Shown here piece after piece: positions 42,298 to 51,032 of a DNA stretch of 64,000 nt. How positions within the stretch are numbered: the stretch's first letter is position 1; every line of letters begins with the position of its first letter. The notes under the pieces were generated by a model that saw nothing but the letters and a program-made list of their open reading frames with translations, made no database searches and had not been told where the DNA came from. Origin of the DNA: DASXZH01 sp036502005 (GTDB lineage: Bacteria > Armatimonadota > Fimbriimonadia > Fimbriimonadales > Fimbriimonadaceae); the NCBI GenBank assembly GCA_036502005.1, contig DASXZH010000021.1, positions 1 to 64,000 of the forward strand, in the 5' to 3' direction. Position numbers and translations under genes: made by a program.

Positions 42298-42731
42298 GAG
42301 GCGCGCTCCAAAAGCGGAAGGAGTGCCGCGTTCTTTGCCGTCAGATCCGCCAACGTGCGGGAGTCCAACACGGCCAAAAAGGCCATTGTGGCTTCGTTAA
42401 GCAGCATGGGCAAGCGGCATGCGGGCACTATCGGGCAGGCGCTCTCTTTTATTCTCATGCATTCGACCAGGCCGATCTCCCGCTCGATTTTGCGCACAAC
42501 GTCTCCCACAACTATTTCGCCGGGCGAGCGGGATAAACGAAAGCCGCCCGATCGTCCCCGGGTTGAGACCAGAAATCCTTCTCGGGTAAGGCTTTTTGCC
42601 ACCTTCATTAAATGGTGGGAAGAAACTCTGAAACGCGCGGCCGCATCAGTTACGGAAACCGGCTGGGGCGCAACCAACGCGGCGTAGGTTAGGAATCGAA
42701 GAGCGTAATCGGTTTGAATGTTAAGTCTCAA
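42294..42731 (-). CDS. NsrR-like Rrf2-family regulator
   Basis: A 145-residue Rrf2 protein. The start is TTG 42731, which gives the family N-terminus LRLNIQTDYALRFLTYAAL; the frame runs 82 codons further upstream but there overlaps the divergent gene. The winged helix (VSVTDAAARFRVSSHHLMKVAKSL) is followed by an Fe-S cluster motif CMRIKESACPIVPACRLP, three Cys spaced as in NsrR (with the PAC-x-L element). NsrR senses nitric oxide and represses globin and related genes. A 15-bp palindrome (42736-42750) sits just upstream of the start. The globin gene follows at once. Confidence 0.85.
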   Translation of the reverse strand: MRLNIQTDYALRFLTYAALVAPQPVSVTDAAARFRVSSHHLMKVAKSLTREGFLVSTRGRSGGFRLSRSPGEIVVGDVVRKIEREIGLVECMRIKESACPIVPACRLPMLLNEATMAFLAVLDSRTLADLTAKNAALLPLLERAS

Positions 42732-42735
42732 AACT

Positions 42736-42750
42736 GGTATATAGAATACC
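42736..42750. promoter_or_regulatory. Palindromic operator of the NsrR-like regulator
   Basis: GGTAT-ATAGA-ATACC is a perfect 5-5-5 palindrome between the TTG start of the Rrf2 gene (42731) and the ATG of the divergent DUF488 gene (42756). It resembles NsrR/Rrf2 sites with AT-rich half-sites, and would control both genes. Confidence 0.55.
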
Positions 42751-42755
42751 TGTAT

Positions 42756-43112
42756 ATGATTTATGTGAAACGTGTTTACGATGCGGCTTCGTCCGACGAT
42801 GGCCTTCGAGTCTTGGTTGACCGGCTTTGGCCGCGTGGTGTTAGCAAGGAGCGCGCCCAGTTGGATAGGTGGGCGAAAGAACTTGCACCGTCCAACGAGT
42901 TGCGCAAATGGTTCGCGCATGATCCGGACAAGTGGGCGGAATTTAAGAAGCGTTACGCGTTGGAACTGAAAGAGCAACGCGAAGATATGGAGAGATTGGC
43001 GAAGGAGTCTAAGAGCAAGAAGTTCACCTTACTTTATGGGGCGAGGGACGAGGTGCACAATGAAGCCGTCGCCTTGAAAGAGTTTTTGGAAAAGGTTGTT
43101 GGCAGTACGTAG
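42756..43112 (+). CDS. DUF488 family protein
   Basis: A 118-residue DUF488 protein: IYVKRVYDAASSDDGLRVL, then LVDRLWPRGVSKERAQLDRW and ELRKWFAHDPDKWAEFKKRY. The start at 42756 matches the family N-terminus; a longer frame from 42714 would overlap the Rrf2 start. There is no ribosome-binding site before this ATG. DUF488 proteins of this type are often next to Rrf2 or stress genes. Function unknown; it probably belongs to the same nitric-oxide regulon. Confidence 0.8.
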   Translation: MIYVKRVYDAASSDDGLRVLVDRLWPRGVSKERAQLDRWAKELAPSNELRKWFAHDPDKWAEFKKRYALELKEQREDMERLAKESKSKKFTLLYGARDEVHNEAVALKEFLEKVVGST

Positions 43113-43124
43113 TAGACTGCCTCC

Positions 43125-44119
43125 ATGCAGCGCCCTAAAAAGCCGGATAGCGTACTAACGCGCGACGATGGAACCGGAGAACTATGGGGTGCCATAATTT
43201 TTTCGCTTATCGCTCTCGCTCTAGGGGAAATAGCCATGTGGCGGGGTGCGGCCTATTTCTCGGCTTTCTTCAGTTTCATGGCTCCTGCCGCCTTTACGCC
43301 TATCGTTGCTACGATAAGGATACTGAAAAAGGTGTCTGGGCCATCGGCGCGGTCGTGGTTAGTGTAGTCGTCCTAGCGACCAGTTTTGGGATTTTTAGGC
43401 ACCACAAGGCTCAAGTTGCCAACAACGTTCGCCCAACTTCGCCGGCCGCAACCGCAATAAATCCAAGCAGCCCGAAAGCGCCACCCCTTCAGCAAATGGC
43501 TCAACAGAGCCTGCCTCCAGGATCGTTCGACTGGCAACACTTTCCCGATACGGGCGGAACTGACTATACTTCCCTCCAACCCGCCGATTTCGACCCCAAC
43601 GATCACAGCGGCGAGAACACTGTTTTGCAGAAATTACCGATCGATTCTCCCGCCCGGCCGGAAAAAAACGAAGACGGCAGCGATCCGCAAATCGAAACCG
43701 ACGATAAAGGGCAGCAATGGGCGGTGTACACAACTCACACGCAGGGAAACAGAAAGGTCAGCATCCAAAATATTAGGCTGAATCCAACCACCATCAACGG
43801 CAAGCCCTATGTTTTTGGCAGCATTAGCGTTGCCAACCTAACTCCATATACGCTCGTCAGCTTGCAACTCGTGTACGAATCCGGCGACCTAAAAACGACT
43901 ATCTTAACTTCGGACCAAGCTAGCTCGGAAACAAACTGGCCGATTAAACCCCACACCGGCGTGTCACTTCAAATTAAGTCGTACGCGCCCAACCAGCCGA
44001 AAGCCGTACCGAATTTGCATCTTGAGGCCCAGATCCAAGGCCCGCCGGGACTTCTAACGGATGATGCAGAACTCCAAGAGGCATTTGTAAACGCATTGGG
44101 CCAAGTTATCTCGCGTTAG
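43125..44119 (+). pseudogene. Membrane-anchored protein with an internal frameshift
   Basis: Two overlapping frames fit together as one gene. The first (from ATG 43125) encodes two hydrophobic segments (LWGAIIFSLIALALGEIAM; FFSFMAPAAFTPIVATIRIL) and dies at 43367. The second frame, one base earlier, becomes protein-like from about 43330 (GVWAIGAVVVSVVVLATSFG) and ends at 44119 after a soluble domain with SIQNIRLNPTTINGKPYVFG and ANLTPYTLVSLQLVYE. They join at an A5 run in CTGAAAAAGG. This is either a mutation, a sequencing error or a -1 ribosomal shift. The soluble part resembles an FxLYD-like extracytoplasmic domain (weak). Confidence 0.6.
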
Positions 44120-44152
44120 CTATGGCTTTGCTTGTATCCTGAAAAGTGAGCT

Positions 44153-44575
44153 ATGAAAACTCTTAAGCTTGCCAAGTCGGTCGCTTATGCGATGGCGGAG
44201 GATATTCGGGTGGCGCGCCAAAAGGTAATTGGCAAAGCCACGATCGAAGAAACGTACGAACTCATGATCCTGATTGACGCCCTTAAGGACATGGGGGATC
44301 AGACCTGGATGGAGTCTCTTTCTAACCGGTTCGAACGCGGCCAACATTACCTAGCCCGGAACCTGAACATCGAAGATCCGGCCGAAGCGCAAGCGATTGC
44401 AAACGAAATGGCGGCTGATTTACGGGAGCTGAAAGAGAGACGAGCCGAAGATTGTCGAGACAATGAGGTTACAGAAGAGCGGCTCAAAGCAGCCGAAGTC
44501 TTGTTTGAGAAACACGGCATTCAGGTAAATCTCACGTCTCGACTTCAGTCGGGCGGAGAGGACTGGCCGAACTAA
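44153..44575 (+). CDS. Hypothetical helical protein, 140 aa
   Basis: A soluble 140-residue protein rich in Ala, Glu and Arg (MKTLKLAKSVAYAMAEDIRV; NEMAADLRELKERRAED). It looks all-helical with charged coiled-coil stretches. It follows the frameshifted membrane-protein gene by 33 bp in the same direction. No family recognised. Confidence 0.55.
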   Translation: MKTLKLAKSVAYAMAEDIRVARQKVIGKATIEETYELMILIDALKDMGDQTWMESLSNRFERGQHYLARNLNIEDPAEAQAIANEMAADLRELKERRAEDCRDNEVTEERLKAAEVLFEKHGIQVNLTSRLQSGGEDWPN

Positions 44576-44607
44576 CCTATTTTCAAGCAAGGCTCGCAGA
44601 AATCAAC

Positions 44608-44687
44608 TAGATAAAGCGTTTAATCAAATTTATCTTGGAGATTTGGAAAACCGGTGTTATACTCCAATTGATTAAGCGATTTATCAA
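44608..44687 (+). promoter_or_regulatory. lacI-family promoter with two flanking operators
   Basis: Two pseudo-palindromes of the LacI type, TAGATAAAGCGTTTAATCAA (44608-44627) and TTGATTAAGCGATTTATCAA (44668-44687), have centres 60 bp apart. Between them lie TTGGAG (44635-44640) and TATACT (44658-44663) with 17 bp spacing. The downstream operator covers the expected start of transcription, so the LacI protein just downstream probably represses its own operon and could loop DNA between the sites. Confidence 0.65.
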
Positions 44688-44729
44688 AGAGGTTTTTCCT
44701 TCGCTTAAGGGCCCTTGGGGCAGTGGACA

Positions 44730-45773
44730 ATGGCAGTCACCATTAAAGAAGTCGCAAAGTTAGCGAACACTTCGACGGCAGCAGTTTCGGCTGCGTTGAA
44801 CGGGACTCGCAGCAAGAGCATTCGCGTCAGCGAGGCGACGCGCGAACGCATCTACGCGGCGGCTGCCCAGCTTGGCTACCTCAGCAACCCGGTCGCCAGA
44901 AGTCTTGCCACAGGGAAATCCAAGGTTCTCGGCCTAATGCTCCCCTACGTTGAGGCCTTTACCGACCATAACCCATTTTGCGCTCAGGTCACAAACGGGA
45001 TCATGAGCGAAATGGTGCGCCGCCACTACAATCTGATGCTGTACACGGGCGGGGCGGCGGCGGATGGTTCCCACGCGGCAACCCTGGTGGATTCCCGCGT
45101 CGATGGCGTGATTCTCGTCATGCCACCGGCTGATAGCCCGCTTTTCCTTAAATGCGAGAGCCGGCATATCCCTTATGTTTCCATTCTTCGAGAGCAACTA
45201 GAAGGCACTTGGAGTGTAAATGCTGACGACCTGGAAGGAGGCCGAATCGCAACCGCGCATTTGGCTTCCATGGGTCACACCCGCATCGCTCATCTAAAAG
45301 GCGGAGAAGGCATTACAACAACGGCTCCTCGTTTGGCCGGGTATCGCCGAGCCCTGATGGAAGCTTCGCTTCCCGTGGATAACACGCTTGTGTTCGATGC
45401 CGGGTTCGACTGGCGCGGCGGATACCACGTCGCTCAGAAGATGCTGGCTATGCCAAAGCCCAACCGGCCCACTGCTTTCTTTGCCGCCAACGATCTTTGC
45501 GCGGAAGGCGCTATGCGCGCTATTCGCGAAGCCGGAATGTCCATTCCGAATGACATCGCTATCGTCGGATACGACGATACGTGGTTCGCCACGATGACTC
45601 AACCTACGCTAACGAGCGTGCGGATGCCTATCGATGAGATGGGCGCCCTCGCGGTCCAAATGCTCGTCGACCGAGTGGAAGGCAGAATTCCTGCCGACCC
45701 CCTCCCCGTTCTTCCCGTCTCGCTGACTGTGCGCGCCTCCTGCGGGTCGCTCCAGCCACAAATGTCTTCATAA
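44730..45773 (+). CDS. LacI-family transcriptional regulator
   Basis: A 347-residue LacI/GalR protein. The N-terminal HTH and hinge are VTIKEVAKLANTSTAAVSAAL (in part) and YLSNPVARSLATGKSKVLGL. The periplasmic-binding-protein-like ligand domain follows (VDGVILVMPPADS, GGRIATAHLASMGHTRIAHL, FFAANDLCAEGAMRAI, IVGYDDTWFATMTQP). The ligand is unknown, probably a sugar. Start 44730 gives the standard family N-terminus; a TTG at 44715 is less likely. Two operators upstream suggest autoregulation. Confidence 0.9.
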   Translation: MAVTIKEVAKLANTSTAAVSAALNGTRSKSIRVSEATRERIYAAAAQLGYLSNPVARSLATGKSKVLGLMLPYVEAFTDHNPFCAQVTNGIMSEMVRRHYNLMLYTGGAAADGSHAATLVDSRVDGVILVMPPADSPLFLKCESRHIPYVSILREQLEGTWSVNADDLEGGRIATAHLASMGHTRIAHLKGGEGITTTAPRLAGYRRALMEASLPVDNTLVFDAGFDWRGGYHVAQKMLAMPKPNRPTAFFAANDLCAEGAMRAIREAGMSIPNDIAIVGYDDTWFATMTQPTLTSVRMPIDEMGALAVQMLVDRVEGRIPADPLPVLPVSLTVRASCGSLQPQMSS

Positions 45774-45805
45774 ACTTATCTATCAATCAACGAGGATTCT
45801 CTCTA

Positions 45806-46783
45806 ATGTCTAAATACAAAAAGGGCTTTACGCTCATCGAACTCCTGGTCGTTATCGCCATTATCGCGATCTTGGCCGCTATCCTATTCCCTGTCTTTGC
45901 TCAGGCTAAGCTTGCAGCGAAGAAAACGGCGGACCTATCCAACTTGAAGCAGACGAATCTGGCGGTCGCCATGTACACGAATGATAACGATGACATGTGG
46001 CCCTCTGTGGCTAATTTCGACCAATGCGGTATCAACACGAACAAAACGGTTCCTTATGGGACTATGGCCCACTGGTCGAGCAGCGAGGTTGTTGGTGCGT
46101 ACATCAAGAGCACGGGAATGATGCTCTCGCCGGCCGACTCACCTTGGTCAATGGCTGATTTGGGCACCGGTATCAACTACACATATATCGATCCTATTCC
46201 GAGCACAAGAGTCAAGGCTCCGATCTCTTACATGGCGAACGGACTCAGCAATGCAGTGTTTGGCGAGGCAATCTACTTCGGCTATGTGCCGTCGAGTCCC
46301 TATTTCCCCGCCAACGTCACAGACTACACCGGTCCTTTCGATCCAGGCAACTATTGGGGAACCTGCACTAACGGTGTAGATGTTAGCAACTTCCAAGGCG
46401 CAGTATCGACGACGGCGGCTTCCGACCCAACTGATCTCATCCTGCTTTCGGGTGGGCAAGCGGGACTTGCTGCCTGGGGAGGCTGCCTTGATGTTTATAC
46501 AAACACCGAGACCGTTGCATGCGGATATTCAACCGACCTCGAGTGGGGTTTTGAACTTACGGGCGTTGCCACGGGATACCAGATCGGCCACACGGCTCCC
46601 GATGCAAACCTGACAAAGTCCTGGCACACGTACAATGGAGGAAGCAACTTCGCCTTCTCTGACGGTCATGCGAAGTCCGCACCCGCAAGCTCATTTCTGA
46701 AGTCGGAAACGTTCTCCGGAACCACCTTGGTGACAGCAGTCTTCAATCCCAAATACTGGCTTGTAAGTCCTCCCACGCAATAA
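45806..46783 (+). CDS. Prepilin-like protein, DUF1559-type
   Basis: A 325-residue protein with a type IV prepilin leader: KKGFTLIELLVVIAIIAILA, where cleavage after Gly and methylation of Phe is expected. The segment ILFPVFAQAKLAAKKTADLS and then NLKQTNLAVAMYTNDNDDMW is the family hallmark. The rest is a long extracellular domain ending FAFSDGHAKSAP, the H-x-G-D-like closing motif of the family. Large paralogue sets of this type occur in Armatimonadota and Planctomycetota. It follows the lacI gene by 32 bp, so expression depends on the LacI ligand. Good ribosome-binding site GAGGA. Confidence 0.92.
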   Translation: MSKYKKGFTLIELLVVIAIIAILAAILFPVFAQAKLAAKKTADLSNLKQTNLAVAMYTNDNDDMWPSVANFDQCGINTNKTVPYGTMAHWSSSEVVGAYIKSTGMMLSPADSPWSMADLGTGINYTYIDPIPSTRVKAPISYMANGLSNAVFGEAIYFGYVPSSPYFPANVTDYTGPFDPGNYWGTCTNGVDVSNFQGAVSTTAASDPTDLILLSGGQAGLAAWGGCLDVYTNTETVACGYSTDLEWGFELTGVATGYQIGHTAPDANLTKSWHTYNGGSNFAFSDGHAKSAPASSFLKSETFSGTTLVTAVFNPKYWLVSPPTQ

Positions 46784-47082
46784 TGAGCACATTAAAGGCC
46801 ATTCTCTTCAGTGCACTCGCCCTTGCCATCCTTTCCGGCTGCAACTCAGCCGGAGGGGTGGACTCTAACGGAACTCAACCCCCTAAGAATGATATGGGAG
46901 GGGATCTTGGTGCCGCCGCCATTCGCACGAATGGGGATTACGATAAGTTAACGGCGACAGAAAAGGCGCAACTACTTCAGATTACGCACGGTAACGAGAA
47001 ATCTGCGCGCCATCTTCTGCAGCAGATGGTTGCTCCGGCTCCAAAAGGGCCCGGTGGCCCTCCGCCTCCCACCGGAGGCTAG
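46783..47082 (+). CDS. Small lipoprotein in the prepilin operon
   Basis: A 99-residue lipoprotein with lipobox ILSGC at about residue 19. The mature part has a short helical segment (LTATEKAQLLQITHGNEKSARHLLQQM, split for description) and a Pro/Gly-rich tail. Its ATG overlaps the prepilin stop (TAATG). Found next to a LacI/prepilin pair, it probably belongs to the same surface system. A strong terminator follows. Confidence 0.75.
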   Translation: MSTLKAILFSALALAILSGCNSAGGVDSNGTQPPKNDMGGDLGAAAIRTNGDYDKLTATEKAQLLQITHGNEKSARHLLQQMVAPAPKGPGGPPPPTGG

Positions 47083-47117
47083 TTCGAAAAGGCATCATTT
47101 CGCGAGCGAATCGGAAA

Positions 47118-47150
47118 CGGCCCCTGGCTGAGAAGCCAGGGGCCGATTTT
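47118..47150 (+). terminator. Strong rho-independent terminator
   Basis: CGGCCCCTGGCT (47118-47129), loop GAGA, AGCCAGGGGCCG (47134-47145), then ATTTTATT. It ends the lacI-prepilin-lipoprotein operon and may act bidirectionally with the convergent sulfotransferase gene. Confidence 0.9.
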
Positions 47151-47165
47151 ATTCCTTTCTTTCGA

Positions 47166-48479
47166 TCACTGCGCAGGAGGACGGGTTCGCGCAATCCTGC
47201 TTAATGCGTGAACAGCCACGTAGAACCCGGTCTCCACGTAAAACTCGATTTCTAATTCAAAGGGCCCTCTACCCGAAGGGATCGTGATAATGAGTTGGTG
47301 TGGTTCAGGAACCACCGAAAAGTTCAGATAACGTCCCACCGCCCCTTTTGCTCCGTGGGGCCCCGGGTGCAGATCTGCGGCCACTTCCTTGCCCTCGAAA
47401 CGCCATACCGCCTTCCGAACCCAAACCACAGCAGGTAGCGGATAGATCGCGGCCGCTACTGTGCTCCCGCCCGTAGCCGGAACCGACACCTTGACGGTCT
47501 GCCAGGTTTCCTCGGGCAGATAGCTTTGGAACACTTCCTCGGTGCGTCCTTCCTTATTAAAGAATACGGACAGTTTCCCCGCCGTAGGTGGGTCCTCTTG
47601 GAACATCTTTCTCAGTTGACCCACTTCCTTCCACAAAGCGGTAATCCTCTCATCCAGGTTGCCATTCTTCCAGAATCCGGGCTCATTTGATGCCTCTCTA
47701 CAGAGGTCAAGGCACCGAACCAAAACTGAAGGCTGCCCTTCGAGTGCAGCTAGATCGCTTCGTGCCCGCCGCATCCGCCCCTCGATCAAGCCGATGGCAG
47801 CAGCCCACTGTTCTTCGCTCGGCGACCACCCCGAGCGATTGGCGACGATTGCCTCAAGCGACTGTCTTGGACGCTCGACAAAATCGTCGTACATGACGAC
47901 GGTGAGCGGCTGGCTAAGACAGGCCAGTAGGGGATAGAGCGTGTAGTGAAGCCACAAGCCATAAGCCAGTTCGCCAAAGGGTGCGTGGAACCGCTCACTC
48001 AGCCCATCAAACGCCCACTTTGCCTCGGAGGCGGCGACTTCGAGCGGGTTGCGAACGCAGAGAACATATTGAGGGCTCAGGCCAAGGTACTTGAACGCTA
48101 AGTCGTAAACCGGGATCAAGGGAGAGGCCAGAGGCTGTTTGAATCCCCAGAGATTCTTGCCTGCGAATTTCGCCCTAATGAACGCGGCAAGTTCTGGGAC
48201 TAAGAGCTCGGTTTGCGGCAACTCCGGCAAACTCGCGGGAAATGGCCGGACCGAGTTGAACGCCATCCGGTAGGCAGCGAGGATGCGGCGGTTCATGTGT
48301 ACCAACTCGCGATGCTCGAAATAGCCGCCCAAGTTGTTCTCGTCGGCAGGGAAAAAATCGGATTTATCTCCAACGTACACGCCAAGTTTTTCGAGCGCCG
48401 AAGTTACGCTCGATGTGCCGCTACGCAACATGCCGAGAACAATGATTGGGTGTTTGTCGAAAAACGGTGAATCGGGCAT
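47166..48479 (-). CDS. Sulfotransferase-family protein
   Basis: A 437-residue protein whose first 230 residues are a sulfotransferase: the PAPS 5'-phosphate loop HPIIVLGMLRSGTSSVTSAL (residues about 10-29) and the 3'-phosphate motif YVLCVRNPLEVAAS (about 138-151). A C-terminal domain of about 150 residues (WQTVKVSVPATGG, QLIITIPSGRGPFELEIEFY) is beta-rich and unassigned. Proteins like this sulfate carbohydrates or lipids of the envelope. It lies next to a second sulfotransferase fusion, both on the minus strand but separated by 45 bp. Confidence 0.85.
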   Translation of the reverse strand: MPDSPFFDKHPIIVLGMLRSGTSSVTSALEKLGVYVGDKSDFFPADENNLGGYFEHRELVHMNRRILAAYRMAFNSVRPFPASLPELPQTELLVPELAAFIRAKFAGKNLWGFKQPLASPLIPVYDLAFKYLGLSPQYVLCVRNPLEVAASEAKWAFDGLSERFHAPFGELAYGLWLHYTLYPLLACLSQPLTVVMYDDFVERPRQSLEAIVANRSGWSPSEEQWAAAIGLIEGRMRRARSDLAALEGQPSVLVRCLDLCREASNEPGFWKNGNLDERITALWKEVGQLRKMFQEDPPTAGKLSVFFNKEGRTEEVFQSYLPEETWQTVKVSVPATGGSTVAAAIYPLPAVVWVRKAVWRFEGKEVAADLHPGPHGAKGAVGRYLNFSVVPEPHQLIITIPSGRGPFELEIEFYVETGFYVAVHALSRIARTRPPAQ

Positions 48480-48524
48480 CTAACACAGATTATGAGACTT
48501 AACGCGACCAGAGCTCGCGTCAAC

Positions 48525-50279
48525 TCACCCGTTGCGGAGTTGCGCGAGGGCTCCAAGCCAGCGTTCGTAGTGATCCGATCGATTCACCGAAGTGCCGTAG
48601 ACCGGTTGCCGCGCCTGCCACAAAGTCGGCGTGCTAACACTTCTTTTATTTCTTTCGGGATGAAGGCAAGCCTCATTCCATTCCAAGCCGAGGAAGCCAA
48701 GCACATTACGGGCTGTCTCCTCTTGATTCTGCACGAGGTCCTCATATCGAACCTCGAGCATCGTCCCCGCTGGGAAACGGTCTTGATAGAGTTTCATCAG
48801 CTTCTCATATTGCCGATAGACGTAAATAATGCGCTCACGTTTGCAAGCGAAACCGTCGGTGACAGCCGTTGTGTAGATCGACAGGGCGGTATCAAGAGGA
48901 TCGCGCGTGCAATGAATGATCTTTGCCTTCGGAAAGGCCAAATGAATGAACGCCAAATTCAAGTAGTCTGTGTTCATCTTGTCGGTGACGCGAAGAGACT
49001 TTGGTGCTTTACGCTGCAACAGATCCAGAAAAGAGTCCTGGGCGGACTTCAGGTTTTGTTCCATCACGGCCCTTCCAGAGGCGTCGAGTAGCGTCGCTCT
49101 GACCTCATTCCAAAAGGAAAGCTCACCCGCTGCGCCAACATCCGGATGGCTGCTGAGAGTCTGCTCAAGGAGGGTGCTTCCCGACCTTATCATGCCCACG
49201 ATGAATACCGGCCTATCGCTTTCCGAGCCCAGACTTCGGCGTCTTTCGAAAAACTGGCGCGTAAATACTTGGTCCAGGTGGTTGTAGACTGTCTCGTATT
49301 TTGTGGGATCCCATTTCCAGCCGGGAGGCTTTGACTTGAGCATTTGATTGTTGGCCAGATCAAATTCAGCCATCGCTCCTTCGTACTCGCCTAGATCTTC
49401 CAGAGCTTTGCCCAGTGCAAAGTGAAGAGCGGCATCATCACCCGGGCTGAGCCCGCCGGCTGCCGCGAGGACACGCATCCGGTCGACGAGTAGCTTATCC
49501 TCCGAAACTATTTTTCGTCCAACCGTGAGGGCCGCGTATAACGGCGCGCTTCGCGGTTCAATCGCTATCGCGTCTTTCAGAACCGCCTCGGCTTCGGAAA
49601 ACTGGCCAAGCTGCTGAAGCGCACGCGCCAAGAAGAGCCTCGCCGGAATCAGCTTTGGCGCGATCTCAATAACCTCGCGAAACGCCTTCTCGGCTGCCTC
49701 GAAATCTTCGCTTTGAACCCGAGAACGACCGAGATTCATCTTTCCGTTGACGCTTTCGGGGTCGGATTCATATGCTCTATGCAAAAGCCAAGCTGCCCGG
49801 TCTTTTTCGCCCCTATCGATTGCGAGGTTGGCAAGCGAGACATACGCGCCAACCGAACTCTTTGGATCAAGCTCGATAGCCCGAAGAAAGGACGCTTCCG
49901 CTTCTGCAAGCCTTCCCCCTTGAAGGAGCACCTGCCCCAGGTTCTGGTGAAAAGCGGCGTGGTCAGGTTTTGCTTCGATGGCGGATTTAAGAGCCCCAAT
50001 CGCCTGTTCGAAATGACCGGACTCCATATATTTCAAAGCGAGAAAGCCCGCCGCCTCGTAGTCTTGCGGCTTCAGCTTCAGGGCACGCTTTAAGCAGTCG
50101 ATCGATTCTTGGATGTTTCCGCTTTCCCCAAGGATAAACCCTAGACAACGCAGCGCCCCTTGACTGTTGGGGTCAGCTTGAACAGCCTCGCGCAAGAGTG
50201 GAAGGGCCGCTTGGCGGTTGCCTGCTCCCGCGAGTTGAAGGGCGCTCTGAATTAACTCACTCGCACGGTCGGAACTCAC
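48525..50279 (-). CDS. TPR-sulfotransferase fusion protein
   Basis: A 584-residue protein. Residues about 1-300 are at least seven tetratricopeptide repeats (e.g. NPNSQGALRCLGFILGESGN; AAFHQNLGQVLLQGGRLAEA). The C-terminal half is a sulfotransferase with the P-loop-like PVFIVGMIRSGSTLLEQTL (about 355-373) and the 3'-phosphate motif KIIHCTRDPLDTALS (about 453-467). Such TPR-sulfotransferases are widespread and modify proteins or glycans. It may act with the neighbouring sulfotransferase. Confidence 0.9.
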   Translation of the reverse strand: MSSDRASELIQSALQLAGAGNRQAALPLLREAVQADPNSQGALRCLGFILGESGNIQESIDCLKRALKLKPQDYEAAGFLALKYMESGHFEQAIGALKSAIEAKPDHAAFHQNLGQVLLQGGRLAEAEASFLRAIELDPKSSVGAYVSLANLAIDRGEKDRAAWLLHRAYESDPESVNGKMNLGRSRVQSEDFEAAEKAFREVIEIAPKLIPARLFLARALQQLGQFSEAEAVLKDAIAIEPRSAPLYAALTVGRKIVSEDKLLVDRMRVLAAAGGLSPGDDAALHFALGKALEDLGEYEGAMAEFDLANNQMLKSKPPGWKWDPTKYETVYNHLDQVFTRQFFERRRSLGSESDRPVFIVGMIRSGSTLLEQTLSSHPDVGAAGELSFWNEVRATLLDASGRAVMEQNLKSAQDSFLDLLQRKAPKSLRVTDKMNTDYLNLAFIHLAFPKAKIIHCTRDPLDTALSIYTTAVTDGFACKRERIIYVYRQYEKLMKLYQDRFPAGTMLEVRYEDLVQNQEETARNVLGFLGLEWNEACLHPERNKRSVSTPTLWQARQPVYGTSVNRSDHYERWLGALAQLRNG

Positions 50280-50779
50280 ATTCGAATTATGCCCGGAAAC
50301 CTGTGAAATCCCTTGGCTAAAAGACTTCGAATCGCACGATCCTAAAAGCGGCCCAAAACCTTAGGGAAGGAATGTAACTCCCTGTCCTGCGAAGCTCTGG
50401 AGTGCGTGGAGCTTGCTCCCGCTCAAAACAGGCAGCTTGCTCCCGTGGAACAGCTTGGAAACCACCTCGATGGGTTCAACTTGCCCTAAGCACGCGAGCC
50501 GTGGCTGCAAATCGAAGTTGTTTAAGCAGGGTGTCAACTTCGTTGGAACGCCCCGGAGGGGCCATAGAGCTTAGCCGGCAGTTGAGCCCGGATGAGTGCG
50601 CTAATCACTAAATCCTGGCGACACTGCCGGTCTTTCCGCCGCCATCATTCCGGCACGCCGGAGGTGTGCTACAGAAAGATGGGGGGGGCATGCTGCTGGC
50701 TAAATGCCATCCATACGGATGGGTCGGCCATTCCGTGACGAACAGGTTAGCCGCCATCGTGGCTTAGTTCAAATAGCGA
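50280..50779. other. Non-coding stretch left of the IS110 element
   Basis: No convincing gene in these 500 bp. The short phrase AGCTTGCTCCCG occurs at about 50410 and 50431. A G-run (GGGGGGG) lies near 50683. The left copy of a 21-bp imperfect repeat (50594-50614) has its partner at 52389, to the right of the transposase. The left end of the insertion sequence is somewhere in this stretch or just after it. Confidence 0.45.
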
Positions 50780-50829
50780 AGCGTTGTCATTCCGAGCCCC
50801 CCTCCAGGCCGGGCCTGGTCTTAAGAAGT

Positions 50830-51030
50830 AAGAACTTCTGAGTTAGCGGTGATTCAGAATAGATATTCGACCGAGTGTGGGCCGGGGCTGAATTGGGGCC
50901 GCAAGGCTCGATCCCGAGCTTGGTCCGGCCCGTTGACGAGTTTAAGTTTGGTGAGCTTTCGCTCCCGTTTAGGAGTTTCCACATTCCTTTCGCCACGGGC
51001 CTTCGGTCGAAGCGTACCAGAGGAGGATGT
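50830..51030 (+). ncRNA. Candidate IS110 bridge RNA region
   Basis: IS110-group elements encode a structured bridge RNA in the non-coding end before the transposase. The 250 bp before this transposase have no gene but several complementary runs: GGCCGGGGCTGAATTGGGGCC (about 50879-50899, in part), GGTCCGGCCCG near 50930 and GCTTTCGCTCCCG near 50956. Exact RNA limits and loops cannot be set by eye. Confidence 0.4.
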
Positions 51031-51032
51031 AA

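Noticed and set aside
42732..42977. Longer N-terminus for the Rrf2 regulator
   Set aside because: The family begins at LRLNIQTDYAL; the extension is antisense to the DUF488 gene.
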